Shown piece by piece: positions 34,458-50,500 of a stretch of 64,000 bases of DNA. Position numbers and translations under genes: made by a program. How positions within the stretch are numbered: the first letter of the stretch is position 1; each line of letters opens with the position of its first letter. The stretch comes from Cerrena zonata. Taxonomy: Eukaryota > Basidiomycota > Agaricomycetes > Polyporales > Cerrenaceae. The DNA lies in the NCBI GenBank assembly GCA_038087015.1, contig JASBNA010000008.1, positions 620,001 to 684,000 of the forward strand, written 5' to 3'. The notes under the pieces were generated by a model that worked only from the letters and a program-made list of their open reading frames with translations, was not told the DNA's origin and did not search any database.

Positions 34458-35049
34458 TATTCGGACGAAGATTGAACGACATATAAGTAGTTGACTAGTA
34501 AATAACCGATCTTGGGTATTTGCTCGCTTGCTTTCATATTTATGATCTATACTGTGTTATTGCTACATAATAATTGTCATTGACTATTACGCCTGAGTGA
34601 GTACCAATGCTACCACTTGAAATAAGAGGTTGATCCAGATACAATACATTCCTAGGCCTCTTTCTCATCCCCTCTATCGCGGATTTGTAGGCTCATTTCA
34701 AGCTGCTTAGGTTGAGGTGTTCAGTGAGATATGTAGAAAGTACCACCATTACAAGGTTAAGGATCACTCCGTTCCTGATTTTGAACAACATAACTGGCGT
34801 TTCTCCGGTGAGCTATTTGTTACCGTACGCAGACATGCGATCACAGTCCATAGTGCTACACTATTAATACAAGATATGACAAGAGGTAGAAACTAGTGCA
34901 ATGCGGGATTGGAAATAATACAAAAAACATGGGGGAAGATCTGTACCAATAATTTACATGTGGTTGATGTCAAGCAGGGATCGATAGCACAAACCAAAGC
35001 GACTGTAAGAGAAAAGGAAGATCATGGTGTCAAGAAATCGTAAATCTAA
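34458..35049. other. intergenic region without a gene
   Basis: 592 bp between copy 4 of the small-protein array and the RING-H2 gene stop. The 3' ends of both genes lie here. No further feature was recognised. Confidence 0.5.
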
Positions 35050-38000
35050 TTATAAAGATCCGGGGAAGGGAGTAGCATCATCATCGTCATCGTCGTCTTC
35101 GTCAGAGCTATCATCGATAACCAAGTCCAGGTCAGGAATAGTGCTGAAAGCGAAGTCTGCGGCCATCAAGTCTTCGAGAGTAGTGCGCCGTCTAGGTGTT
35201 GGAAGGGGTACAGGTCGCGGCCTGTTATTGTCGGTGTTTCTGTTGTTAGTGCGGCTGGGTCCGGGGGCGGGTACAGGAGTGGGATTCGGAGGCTGGTGTC
35301 GACGCGTGAATCTTCGAAGAATACTCGCAGGAGCGGAAGGCGCCGGGCGAGGCGCTGTTGTACTTCTCCCAACAGAGGCTCGGCAGATTGGACAAGTATT
35401 TGCTCGTCCTAACCATTGTGTGAGACAGGGCTTGTGAATCCAGTGCTGACAAGCTGGGATTCGCAGGACCTCGGTATCAGGTTGGTACTACCAATATTAT
35501 TATTAATGGGTCTGAATGTTAGAGTTTGAAAACGAATACTCACATCGTCTAGACAGATAGGACAACATTCTTCTGTTTCTCCAGGTGTCGACCATTGACC
35601 ATAAGTCCCACTCGGAAGATTCGCAATGGCTTGACGAGGAGTGTTCCTTGGGTGCAGCTCCCCAAAAATGATAGCTGATTGCGAAACCGCACGCTCGAGT
35701 TCTCTTTCTCTCGCCGCTAGGTCATCCTGCAATATAAGAAAAATATATAATGAGTCGAGTGATTCATATATATTTAGGATGGGGAGGACTTACCACTAAT
35801 AGGTCAAGCCCGTCATCCCATCGTCTGTGCGCCGCGCTCTGTCTTCTCTCGAGATCTGCCAAGTGTCTTTCTGTAGAAAGCTCTGCGCGACGAGCGCGAG
35901 AGGACCGTAAGGCGTTGGCCGCGTTTGATTGACTCGAAGAATTTGACCGAGCTGATGAGTCGGATGGGTTGGGTCGGCTAGCTAGGTTACGAGCCAACGA
36001 CCTGATTGCAGAACGAGAAGATTCTACAGGAGCGTTTGATACCGAAGATGGTAAGGGACGGTTAAGCATCCTACCTGCTCGAAGCGATGACTGAACACGG
36101 GATTGCTGTCGTTGTTCATGTTGTTCTTGACGCATCATTGACTGTAAGTGCTGTTGCCGGTGGCGTGGTATACTCTGGTTCGTAGATCCCTGCGGCACAG
36201 GAGGCTCTCGTATAGGCAATTGTTGATACTGCGTAGAAATATGTGTAGGCGGGAGCCGCAATTGAGAGAACTGTTGATCGGACGATGATCTCGTTGTATT
36301 ATGGAGCGTCTCCACCTCTCGTCTGTTGACAGTGGAATCCCGACGTGAGACGGAAACGGTATCCGACCCAGATCCAAGTTCATCGTCCGAAGGAACAACT
36401 CCAGCAGTCCAGGGGACTGGAACATGTCCTAGAGATAGCCGAGAAGGAGGATTCGCCCCGCTTCGAGGCGTCATATCTGTTCTGAGAGCCTCACCCCAAT
36501 TGTGTAGGTCTGTTGAACTATCCATATTGCTGTAGCCCCACCCTAAGAAGGGTGTATTCGATTCGTGCGATGATCTGCTGGTAGAGAAGAAAGAAGGATA
36601 TTGGGGGCGGTAGGGAAGAGGTGAAAGACTACTAGTCGTTTCTGTGGCACGCGCCTGTCACGAGGGAAACGTGTTGAGTTAATTTCTGGAACCATAGAAA
36701 GGAACAATAAACCACTCACCGTGTGGGGCGAGGAGCTTTCTTGCGGTGGTGGTGCACCAGTAGTCGACCTTCCAGGTGGCACAAATGGATAATATGGGTT
36801 ACTGACAATCGATCCATCGTTGGAATAGTGAGTTCGTCCAGTTGGGTTCGTAGATATCGGCGGTGCAGCTGTTGTGCGAGAAACAATTGTAGGATAGGGA
36901 TACTGTTGTCCAGACCTGGCATTGTTGTTGATATTATTGTTAGCATTATTCCCTGCTTGACGACTGCGAAGTTCGAGCGTCCGTCTCATTGTATCCCTGA
37001 AGGGACCTCGGAAGTTATCAACATTGATATTGGTATAAGCTCCCGGCATGGTAGGATATGATGCTGCATTAGTAGGGCTGGTATTCGGAAGCGGTGCACG
37101 TGGGCCATTTGAAGTGGGAAAGGTTAAATCTGGGAACATCCTAAAGCCTAAGGATGGGTTCACAGGAGGTACCGAAGACACCGGATAAGGTCTTGTGGGC
37201 GACGACGAAGGGGGATTCGTAGACGAAGCTGTAGATGAATTGGCAGGATTGGCACTGTAAGGTGTAGTGCGCATAGTCCTCGTCGACTGGTCGTCGTCCG
37301 CAGTAGCTGGTGCCTGATATTCAGTGGCACTAAGCACTTGTCCATTCCTTCCAATTCTAAGTCTAATATCAAGGCCCGTTTCTGGTAGATTACTCGAATT
37401 TCCACGGTCCAATTCTGCCAGCCGCGGAAAGCGTTGAGAGTCCTGCAAGATATCATGAATAGCCGCACGCAAGTTTTGGGGGCGTTGAAATTCAGCACTG
37501 GATGTCGTGGGTGCAGATGGAGATGTCGGGGATGTAGAGGCCGGATTGGCCTGGACGCCGACGTCTGTGCGGCGGTTGGGCGGAAGAGGACGAACGGTAG
37601 GAAGCATCCTTGGCCTACTAATGTACGTGTGATTGAAACGTACATGTGGGGTTGAACTTTCAGGATTCGATGGAGTAGCTTCTGGCAGAGGTCTATGAGG
37701 CCTCTCGTAACGTCCCCTTTCTGACGCGTCTAATGGATCCGTATTTGCAATGCTACCGCCAGCACCAGGGCCGCCTTGACCTGCCACCCGTGTTGTAGTA
37801 GCATCTCTTCTGAAAAAATCAAACATACTGGAAAAATCGGTTTCAGGTCGTACATCGTCAACAGGAGGACTCTGACTGCTGATGCTACTGATGCTACTCC
37901 GGTGGTCTTCAACACTGGGATGGGCTTGGAGCGATGCTGCTGAAGAATCAGAATCGTATGAATCCGAAGCGGTGGGCGCAGAGGAAAAGGTTAGTAAAAA

Positions 38001-39076
38001 AGGCAGAATAGGATGGCGTGGTGGTGTAGGCTGCGGCTGTACAGAAGTCGATGGTTGAGTAGGACGTGCGGGTGAAGACTGCGACGACGCAGAAAAATAT
38101 GCTGAGGATGTATCAGACGTGACTGAGTGGCGGGAAGGGGAATTTTCTTGCGGCCTTGAAATCCCGGATGGTCCAGGCTGAGAGGGCGCAGTAGGCGCGA
38201 GTGTAGGGACTAGAGGGAAGCGAATAAGTGCACTGTTGTCAATCTGAGTGTATTGTAGTACTCACAAAGCTGCGACTCGACCAGCTGTGCGTCGACAAGC
38301 TCGAATGCATGGTCATCCATTTCGATGTCTGATAGGTCGTCTTGATCGCGATTTTGAAGAGACTCTGTGTCCATGGTGGCCACCGTCACGAGATCAAAGG
38401 CATCGTCCGGTTCTGGTATAGGTGCGGACACAGCCGCATGAGGAGGAACGGGTTGGGGATGAGGTGGACCGAGAGCATGCGCAAGAGAGCTGGTAGACAT
38501 GTTGCGGCCAATGTCGTTGTTATTGTTGTTAGCGCGGGTATTGTCAGGCTGGGGGATGTAGGGGAATTCTTGTTCATCGTCGCTACTGACAGGACTCGGT
38601 GTGGGCCAGCGAGTGGGGGCAAAGCCAGGACTTATGGACCGGCGTATCAAGTCAAGTTGTCGATCAAAGGCGCCCGAGTGGGCAAGAGACCTTTGCAGGC
38701 GTTCCGCTGGGGCAAGGTTCTCGGTATCTGGTACATGAGGGGGTGTGGTCGAGAGATGGATAGGAAGAGTCGAAGAACTTGCTAAGATATCAGTCAAGGA
38801 CGGCCCGTCCGACGTACCAGACTCGGGGGCAGGTGCAGTGGCTGATTGAGCCATGTCAGTGTCCTGTCGCTGCGGGGTGGGGGAATCGGGATGAGGAGAA
38901 CTGCTTCGCACACGTTTTCGGGTGGTGGGATCATCGCTCATGTTGTCTGAAGCAGAAGAAGGAGAGCTCGAGGCACTACCACTTGCGACAGGAACCTCGT
39001 CTGCCTGGTACTGGTCAAAGGTGCGTTTGTTTACCACAGAATGCGCTCGATGTCCCAATTGTGGGTTATATTCCAT
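35050..39076 (-). CDS. large RING-H2 finger protein, likely E3 ubiquitin ligase
   Basis: About 1,200 residues from ATG 39,076 (MEYNPQLGHRAHSVVNKRTF) to a TAA at 35,050. Most of the protein is low-complexity, rich in Ser, Pro, Asn and Gln, and probably disordered. Only the C-terminus is folded: CPICLDD, then after a short intron ILRIPACQHWIHKPC, and NTCPICRASVG, giving the C-x2-C...C-x-H-x2-H-x2-C...C-x2-C arrangement of a RING-H2. A basic proline-rich linker and an acidic tail (DSSDEDDDDDDDATPFPGSL) follow. A nuclear role is possible from the TRKRVRSSSP stretch, but this is inference. Introns of about 50-70 bp occur near 38,210-38,262, 36,653-36,718, 35,735-35,793 and 35,466-35,552. I do not recognise a specific orthologue. 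Confidence 0.8.
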
Positions 39077-42967
<3,891 letters not shown>

Positions 42968-43298
42968 ATCTAGAGTGCCTTCCATGAACGCGCTAGATGT
43001 ACGATTGAGTCGTACTGGTTTAGAGGACGGAACCAATCCATCTCGCAAAAAAAGTATGAAGGACCATGACATTGCTCGTTGAGGTTCCTTTGGAAATACA
43101 TACTATTGTCTTATTGTATAGTCAGATCTAACATAGATATCATGTTATGGTTTATTCTATAATTCGATGCGTGAAAGTAGGGAGATGTGGTAAAAAATGA
43201 GGTGGGATATTGCAAGAAAGCATAAAGAAAAGTACAATGGTAAACATAAAACTACAATGTGCGTCCGAAAGAGAGAGGGAGAGCGAAACAAAATCCCT

Positions 43299-44578
43299 TT
43301 AATCATATTGCCTCATTACCTCATCAAGCACTTCAGGATCGAAATCCATAGTGATATCACCATAACTCGTATCAGGATCCACAGCGGGTGATGGAGAACG
43401 ACTCCGTGACGGTGAACGAGGACGTGCCACAGGAGGTCTACTGGGAGCCTTCACTGTGTGCGACTTCGTAAGCTGAGGTTGAGCCACGACCCTCGTCTGG
43501 GCTTGCTCGACTGCAACCGACGAAGGTCCAGCTTGTCCAACGGGAGGACGGGCAAAAGGCACCCTGAATGGTTTTTGCTTGATAGGAAGTTGACTTTTGG
43601 CTTTCGTTTCCAAGTTCGAACTGTAAGGTGCTCTGCGCATCCCAAGAGCTGGTGGTGTCGAACGAGGACCTTGAGTCATCCGTCTGAGAGTCGGTGGTGG
43701 TAATGATGGAATGGGGGCAGGATCCGGAATTGGTTCAGGAGGGAGAATTGGCTCTTCATGTCGGGCTCTCGGAGTCAAGTTACGAGACGTAGGAATTGCT
43801 CTTGGAGGTGTCGTTGGGCGATTTTGCGATGTCATGGCTTTTGGACGGATGACATTTGGTTCAGAAAAGCGTCCTCGATGAGATTTAGGACCAGGAGTGG
43901 GTGCAGTATCCACTTGGGTCTCCACTATTCCCGGTGAAAATGAAAGAGGTGGAGGGGATACAGGGGAATCGTTGTCAGAGCCTTCATCACTGTCAGAATT
44001 GGCACCTGACAACAACCCCGGACGGGCACCACTTGTCGTAGCTCTGGGGTGCGAATGGTGCTGAGAAAGATTGACCACATGGTCTGATCGAGAGCGCTGC
44101 ATTGACGGTGCCTCTACAGGACTCCGAGCGATAGCATTTACGTCTTCCGAGGATTGAGCCGAACGGAGTGCTTGCTTCTCTTTGTACCGTTTCTTGGCGT
44201 AAGCGTTATACTCTACCATGTCTCTGGCATTCGTGACGATTTCCGTAAACGTATTATGCGGTAGGTCATGCTGGTATTGGGGAGCCTGATTGGCAGGTAC
44301 AGGTTTCTTTCGACGTCCAGGTATAATCAATCTCTCCCCGGGGGCAACAGAGGTTGTCGTGATAGGTTGTTCCTCCCGTTGGTATGTCCTAGATTTAGCA
44401 GGATCTAAACAAACACTGTTTAGATTCGTAGTGGGTAGGAGAACGACACAGGCTTACCGATATTTCCAAGAATTTCCCTGGTCATCTCCGCCTGACGAGC
44501 ATACTGACTAGCTGGGGCCCAGTTATGCACAGGCTGGCTTAACAACGGAAGTTTATTAGAACCTTCTGACATGCTCAT
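43299..44578 (-). CDS. unknown proline/serine-rich protein
   Basis: About 405 residues from ATG 44,578 (MSMSEGSNKLPLLSQPVHNW; an ATG six bases in is an alternative). Exon 1 ends in REILGNI, and an intron (donor GTAAGC, acceptor GTTTAG) leads to DPAKSRTYQREEQPITTT. The protein is largely disordered: a basic stretch (IIPGRRKKPVP), a charged helix-like part (AYAKKRYKEKQALRSAQSS), many SP/TP motifs, and an RS-like repeat near the end (RPRSPSRSRSPSPAVDPD), closing with an acidic tail. No enzyme domain or signal peptide. Phosphorylation by proline-directed kinases is likely from the motifs. No orthologue is recognised. Confidence 0.7.
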
Positions 44579-45455
44579 AGGATGTTAAGCAAGGGATAGA
44601 AGGTTTCCTATGGTGTTGACGTATATATGTATTGATGGCACTAGTGGCACTGGAAGATTTCTTTGTTCTCCCTTAGTAGGAAATAATCACAAAGAAAAGT
44701 GGCGGTCAACCTTCCTCGCGGTCTGGATGGGTATGAAAAAGCGTTGTGTTTGAAATTCTGCATACTCCGGAGAAAGGATATGGTCCAGATGAAGAGAGCG
44801 ATAAGATCACAACTTGACCCAACGCAAGTCTGCCATCAACGAGATCCTTCATGCGATTTCAGAAACAACTCCAGCTCGCTTCAATCGAGTTGACGAATAA
44901 GGCAAGTGTTGTGGAATGGTTCACACAGCGGGTCTCATGTCACAGTTCTTTCATTATTTACGCGATGCACTGTAGATATCATTTTATTGGTCTGTGAAGA
45001 GCCGTCATTCTTTGCGTATTTCATAGAGATACAAGCTCAATATATACTGTGACAAGCCTCCATAGGAGCCCAGAGTTAGACCTGCCCGTCAGTAGGACAA
45101 CGGGTCCGTTGTTGGATTTGCGTGGTTCTGGACACAGCTAGTATAATTATACTTGCACGTTTGAGGACCGTGGCCTGATTAGTAACCGTTACCTGCCTAT
45201 ATTATTGATCAAATGATTTTACCAAGTAAAGGACTGTCTGAGATTGTGGGCTAGACTCGGACTCGAGATGTATAGGACATAGACATAGAAGAACGTTGAG
45301 TAGACCCAAGGATACTCATGTATATCTCAAGTTGATAGAGTTAAGAGCAACAGCTTTACGTAAGACAATTATAGCATTTGGCGACCATGTACGTGTTCGT
45401 GTTCTCTATTCAAGCTTTGCCGCCAACTCCCCTCTCTCAGATAGAAAAACACACC
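44579..45455. other. intergenic region without a gene
   Basis: 877 bp of divergent intergenic DNA between the proline/serine-rich gene and ykt6. No coding region, repeat or RNA gene is supported. Confidence 0.5.
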
Positions 45456-46228
45456 ATGAGGATATTCTCGCTCGCCGTGGTTGCAGTTCATCCTGGACAA
45501 GATGCTACCATTTTAATCTCAGCGGAGGATCTCTCCACATTCTCTTTTTACCAACGCGGTTCTGTTAGAGAGTTCATGTCCTTCTTTACGAAGACACTCT
45601 CAGAACGAAATCCCCAGGGTCAGAGACAAAGCGTACAGGAGAATAACTATACGGCACATGTCTACAACCGGGGAGGGGATGAGCAACTTACAGGTACCTA
45701 CGATGTTGTATGTATGATAGTGACGTTATTAAACATTAGTTCTGGTAATTAGCTGTCCTCATTACCGATCATGAATATCCTGTCCGACCTGCGTTCTCTC
45801 TCCTCGCCAAGATTCTGGATGACTTTACGGCCAAGGTTCCTCAAACGTCCTATTCATCTCTGGATGCCACTAGCTTTCCGGAGATCAATACGTATCTGCA
45901 GAAGTACCAGGACCCTCGACAGGCCGATGATATCATGAAGGTTCAACAAGAATTAGACGAAACCAAGATCATTCTGGTACGTTTCTCAATTGCACGCCTT
46001 CACGCGTAACGCTACACATATCCACATTTTCTTGTTACGCAGCATAAAACGATTGCGTCGGTCTTGCAACGGGGAGAGAAGATAGATGATCTCGTCGATC
46101 GGTCGGCCCAACTGTCCACGCAAAGCAAGATGTTCTTCAAGGCTACAAAGAAGGTAAACTCTGTATTTTTCTTTGTTTGGCGATTTACTCATCTATTTCC
46201 AGCAAAACTCATGCTGTATAATAATGTG
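45456..46228 (+). CDS. ykt6: Ykt6, R-SNARE
   Basis: Membrane-fusion SNARE of the longin type that acts in ER-Golgi, endosomal and vacuolar transport. ATG 45,456 starts [20 protein letters not shown], the longin domain, which continues to [10 protein letters not shown]. After an intron: [20 protein letters not shown] and [20 protein letters not shown]. The SNARE helix [20 protein letters not shown] follows, with the central arginine in LQRGEK. The last exon ends QNSCCIIM, a double-cysteine prenylation/palmitoylation box as in yeast Ykt6. About 200 residues, normal. Short introns have GTACCT, GTACGT and GTAAAC donors. Confidence 0.95.
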
Positions 46229-46779
46229 AAGAGAACATCATTCCGAGCTTGTTTTAGTTCTGCTGGTCCATTTTCGGTAAGTGTATTCGTTCATTGTAGT
46301 TAAGACTGATCACCAAAGCTCGTCGTACGAGTTTCGATGAGATACGTTCCCCTGGTCTTGATTTCGCTGGAGTGTAGGGAACGGCTGTAGAAAAGTGTTT
46401 TACCCTTTAGTGTTTGAGACCGTGATTGTGACGAGAAGTGTTGGACAATGGACCCTTTAGGAAACTAATAACCTCAATGTAAAAATATGACCGAATGGTT
46501 TCGCTCAGTGTAACGCTTGATATATTTGCGGGTATTTTCCATCGCAAGTCGTATATTGTCGTAGAATCCGGCCACGATAAAAGCGGGGGGTATGACGGGT
46601 AGAGAAAAGCCTCGCATACATATTAGCTGGTGGAAAGCAATATAGCACATGTACATTCCCATAGAAAGTCGCCCGTCAACTCCTGTCGTTGACAGTCTCC
46701 CGCCGCAACAGCCAAGACACGAGTGTGACCGGCCCATAGGGCAAAAGTCATGGTAATCTGGGTCGGAGTGGTGAGCCGA
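46229..46779. other. convergent intergenic region
   Basis: 551 bp between the stops of ykt6 (+) and rpl38 (-). Nothing beyond the two 3' UTRs is seen. Confidence 0.5.
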
Positions 46780-47205
46780 TTACTTTTTCTTGGGGGTCTT
46801 CTTGATCTCGACGACGTTGAGACCTATGAATGTGGAATTATTAGATTTAATTGTCAGTGGTAGAATGGACAGGGTTCTTGCGCACCAGGAGGGAGTGATT
46901 GTTGGAGCTTGTCGGCCTTTTCTGGGTCATCAAGAGCCAAGGTGTAGAGGTAACGAGAGCAGCGGATCTTGAACTTTGTCTTGACCTTGCCACCAGCTAC
47001 CCGGGGAGCAATCTTCTTGATGCGTGCCTCTGTATGAAATGAAGTGAGCAATGTCCCGTGCTAGGTAGTAAATATATAGACGTACGAGACGCATCCTTGC
47101 GGGTAGCAATCTCGATGAATTGCTTGATGTCACGGACTTCCTTGGGCTGCAGGATCAAAGGGTAAGCAGGACGGTGGCGACGACGACGAGCGGGGTGCGT
47201 ACCAT
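46780..47205 (-). CDS. rpl38: 60S ribosomal protein eL38
   Basis: Structural protein of the large cytosolic subunit. The start ATG at 47,205-47,203 is directly followed by an intron (GTACGC...CCTGCAG), so exon 1 carries only Met and the next exon starts [20 protein letters not shown]. Then [49 protein letters not shown], and the last exon [14 protein letters not shown] ending at 46,780. About 80 residues, the normal size. Three introns in so short a coding region are typical of ribosomal genes. Confidence 0.93.
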
Positions 47206-47545
47206 GGCTGGCGGATGTCTTGAGGTCGGTGCCCGTAACTTTTGCTGAGAACACTATACTATGCGTCCGAAAGCGGATGTGGCTGAACTCTATTTTCTCC
47301 CACTATACAGCTCCGGACACTGCCGCAACGCTTGCAGAATAGGCGCTCACACTCTTGCACCCGAAGAATCGTGAAATGATAGCATAAAAAGACACAGGAT
47401 ATAATGATACATGCCTAGTGTACCTATGTAAACAAGCCAAAGCGTCCGATAGAGCGTAAAGATGCAGGTATCAGTATCATTGAAGTCGTAACGGCCATGA
47501 ACGAAAAGAAAGTGAATGAAGAAAAGTAAATCAATGAAATGTCAG
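47206..47545. other. intergenic region between rpl38 and myosin gene
   Basis: 340 bp, rpl38 promoter side and myosin 3' UTR. No other feature is seen. Confidence 0.5.
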
Positions 47546-50500
47546 TTATGCCTTTCGCGGCGAACTAGCGGGTGAGTTCATACTCAAAACTGTCGATGGT
47601 CGTTCCAGACGACTTCGCAGTCGTTCAACCTCGCGCTCAAGACTAGAATAAATACGTTCAGCTTCAGCACGGTCATCGTAAAAGAATACACTTACTCTAG
47701 ACCCTTCCGTTTAGCGTCGGCTGCCTCACGTTCTGCACGTCGTTTCTCTAGCTGGATTTCGTTCAGGTTGGTTTGCTAATAGACAATTGTTAGGGCGAGC
47801 AATTCGACAGTGTAAATTCAAATTTCTTACCACTCGGTCCATCTGTTGACGCATATCCTCGATCCTCTGCTCGTACGACCTGACTTCGTCCTCAAGACGA
47901 GCCTTCTGTCGATCAGACTCAACCAATTGAGATCGAGTCTTATCTACAGAACGATGAATCCGAGAAGAGTCCTTGGATGTTTGATTGAGTTGACTCGTCA
48001 ACTCTTCAATACGACTCTCTAGCCTCCTAGATGAAGCGGGTGGTCTTGGAGAGTTCAAAGACTTGGTCTCAAGGTCAACAACTTTGACATTGAGTTCCTT
48101 GATCTGTTTCTCGAGATGTGCCTAAAGAGACTTTGTTCAGAGATAAAACGGGGTGAAATTGTACAGATACTTACGTTGATTTTGTCAAGTTCAGAGTTCT
48201 CCACCCGAATCTTGCCCAACTCGATTTGACACTCGTTCGCAAAGCCTTCGGCCTTCTTCATCCTATCGAACGCCATCCCAACACGATCAGCCTGCTCCTC
48301 AAGTGACCGTTCGAGGTCCTGTTTCTTGAGTCTCAAGTTCTGCAGCTCTGTCTCCGAAGACAACTTGCTGCTATCCACATGGTCAAGTTTGATAGCCTCG
48401 AGTTCAGCTTGGAGGGAACGGCGGGCCTTCTGAAGAAGGGCACGATCTGCTTCAGCATCGTTGAGAACACTACGAAGTTCGCGAACTTGAGAATGCAACG
48501 CGACGATTTGGGATTGTTGCTCAGTCTGAGCCGCAGAGGAAGACTCATAAGCCTTGGTGAGATCACCAATCTTGGTCTCCAGACGTTCCTTCTCCTTCTT
48601 CCAAGCACCACCGTTGTATACTTCGTCATCATAACGAAGTTGGAGTTCGTCGTACTCTGAGCGGATCTTACGGCTCTCCTCGCGTAGGCGACTGACAGTA
48701 TCACGTTGAGACGAAATATCCTCCGTGAGCTGATGCAATTCAGTTTGGTACTTCTTGCGAGTCTGGTCTGCTGTGAAGTCACGTTCAGCAAGATCCTGCT
48801 GGTACTGCTTCCTCTCAGCCTCCATCTCCTCCGCCAAACGTTGACGAAGGACGTCCAAATCAGCTGTCTCACGGCCTTCCTCCTCAAGCCTAGCTTCAAG
48901 ATCACGAATTCGAGTCTCAGAAACCCTAAGTCGTTCTTCCATTGCTTTCCTCTCGTTGACAAGGTCGGCATGCGCTTTCTCCAACTCTGCAAGCGTCCTG
49001 CGAGTGACCTGTTCCGCTCGAACAGCCTTAGCTTTCGTGATCTCGGACTCCTCCAAGCGTCGAAGGTAAGAATCAGTCTTGTCTTTATAACTCTCGACGG
49101 CGGCTTGCAGCTCAGCATGGACGGTGGATGTAGCGGTAGAAGTGATCTCGAGCTCTTGGAGACGATGTTGAAGTTGCTTCTTGAGACTTGCTTCCTCGTT
49201 CTTGGCCATGATTTCGATCTCAAGACGGTCCTTGAATTCGGAAAGTTCGGACTGTAGCTGCTTCTTGGATGAACTGAGTTCTTGTACTTGACGGCGCTGA
49301 TCTTCGAGCTCGACTTGAGCTGCTCGTTGTTGAGCAAACTGAAAACAGGTTAGTGAGCTGACAAAAAATCATAAATGGATAATAAACGTACCAATGCCTT
49401 ACGAGACTCTTCAAGACGAGAGTAGCTATCACGCTCTTCCAACAAAGTCTTCTGGAACTTCTGCCACATCGACTGCACGTCTTTCAACTGAGCAGCCTCA
49501 GCAGCCCTACGAGCCTCAGCCTCATCTTGTAACAACTCGCTGAGTCGCACATTCTCCTTCGACAGACGTGTACGGTATTGTTCCATAGACTGCTTCGAGC
49601 CATCACTCTTCTCGAGCTCAGAGGTCATATCACGTAAAAGAGCCTCAAGGTGATGCCTGACGCGAGTGGAGGCAGCCATTTGGATCTCGAGAAGTTGGAC
49701 TTCTTGCTTGAGGGCGGAGACTTGGCCTTGTTTGTCCGAGTTACGAGAGGGTTCGGAGTCCACGCGGAATCGGACAGTGTTCCCGTTGCGTTTCGAGGGT
49801 GCAACGTTAGATAGCGTACGGAGTTCAGAGCCAGCACCACGAACGTGAGCACGAGAAGAAAGTTCTCGTTCCATCTCTTCGTCGACAAGCTGCAACTCGC
49901 GAAGTAACCGTGTCCGGAAGGCATCGTCCTTGGGTCCGCTCATAATGAGACGACGAATCTCCTGATGTTGACGATTGACATGTTCCTTGATCTTCGCAGC
50001 GGTATCTTGAGCCATAAGCGCATCCTCAAGATCGCTCTCAAGTTGACTGATACGGCTCTCGTACTGTCGCTGTAATTTCGCGGTAGAGGTAGGAGCTGTT
50101 GCTTCGCCTGCCAATTTCTCCAATTCGGATTCCAGGTTGTCCTTCGCCTTCTGAGTGGTAGCAAGTTGATGCGAGACGTCAGAAGCTTGGGTCTTGGAAA
50201 ACTCGAGCTCCCGTTGGAGTTTACGAATTTGGGCTTCGGCGATTTCTCGAGCGTGCTTCTCATTCTCGAACTCCTTTAACGCACGGTTGGTCTTCTCTTC
50301 TTGAGCTCGAATGGCCTTGTTCTGGGACCTGAACTCGGCCTCAGCACGTTCCTTCTCGCGAACCATGTCTTCAGCTTCTGTAGTAAGACGTGTCTTGGAC
50401 TTCTCTAACGAACGAATATAAGCTGCCTGTTTGCGCAACTCCTCTTGAGCATCTTTGAGCTGTCCATCAGTGACACGTTTAGCTTCTTCCAGGACATGAA

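Noticed and set aside
48333..49337. 334-residue minus-strand frame in the myosin tail
   Set aside because: It overlaps the coiled-coil frame on the same strand in another reading frame. Its Arg/Ser-rich content is a shadow of the coiled-coil codons.
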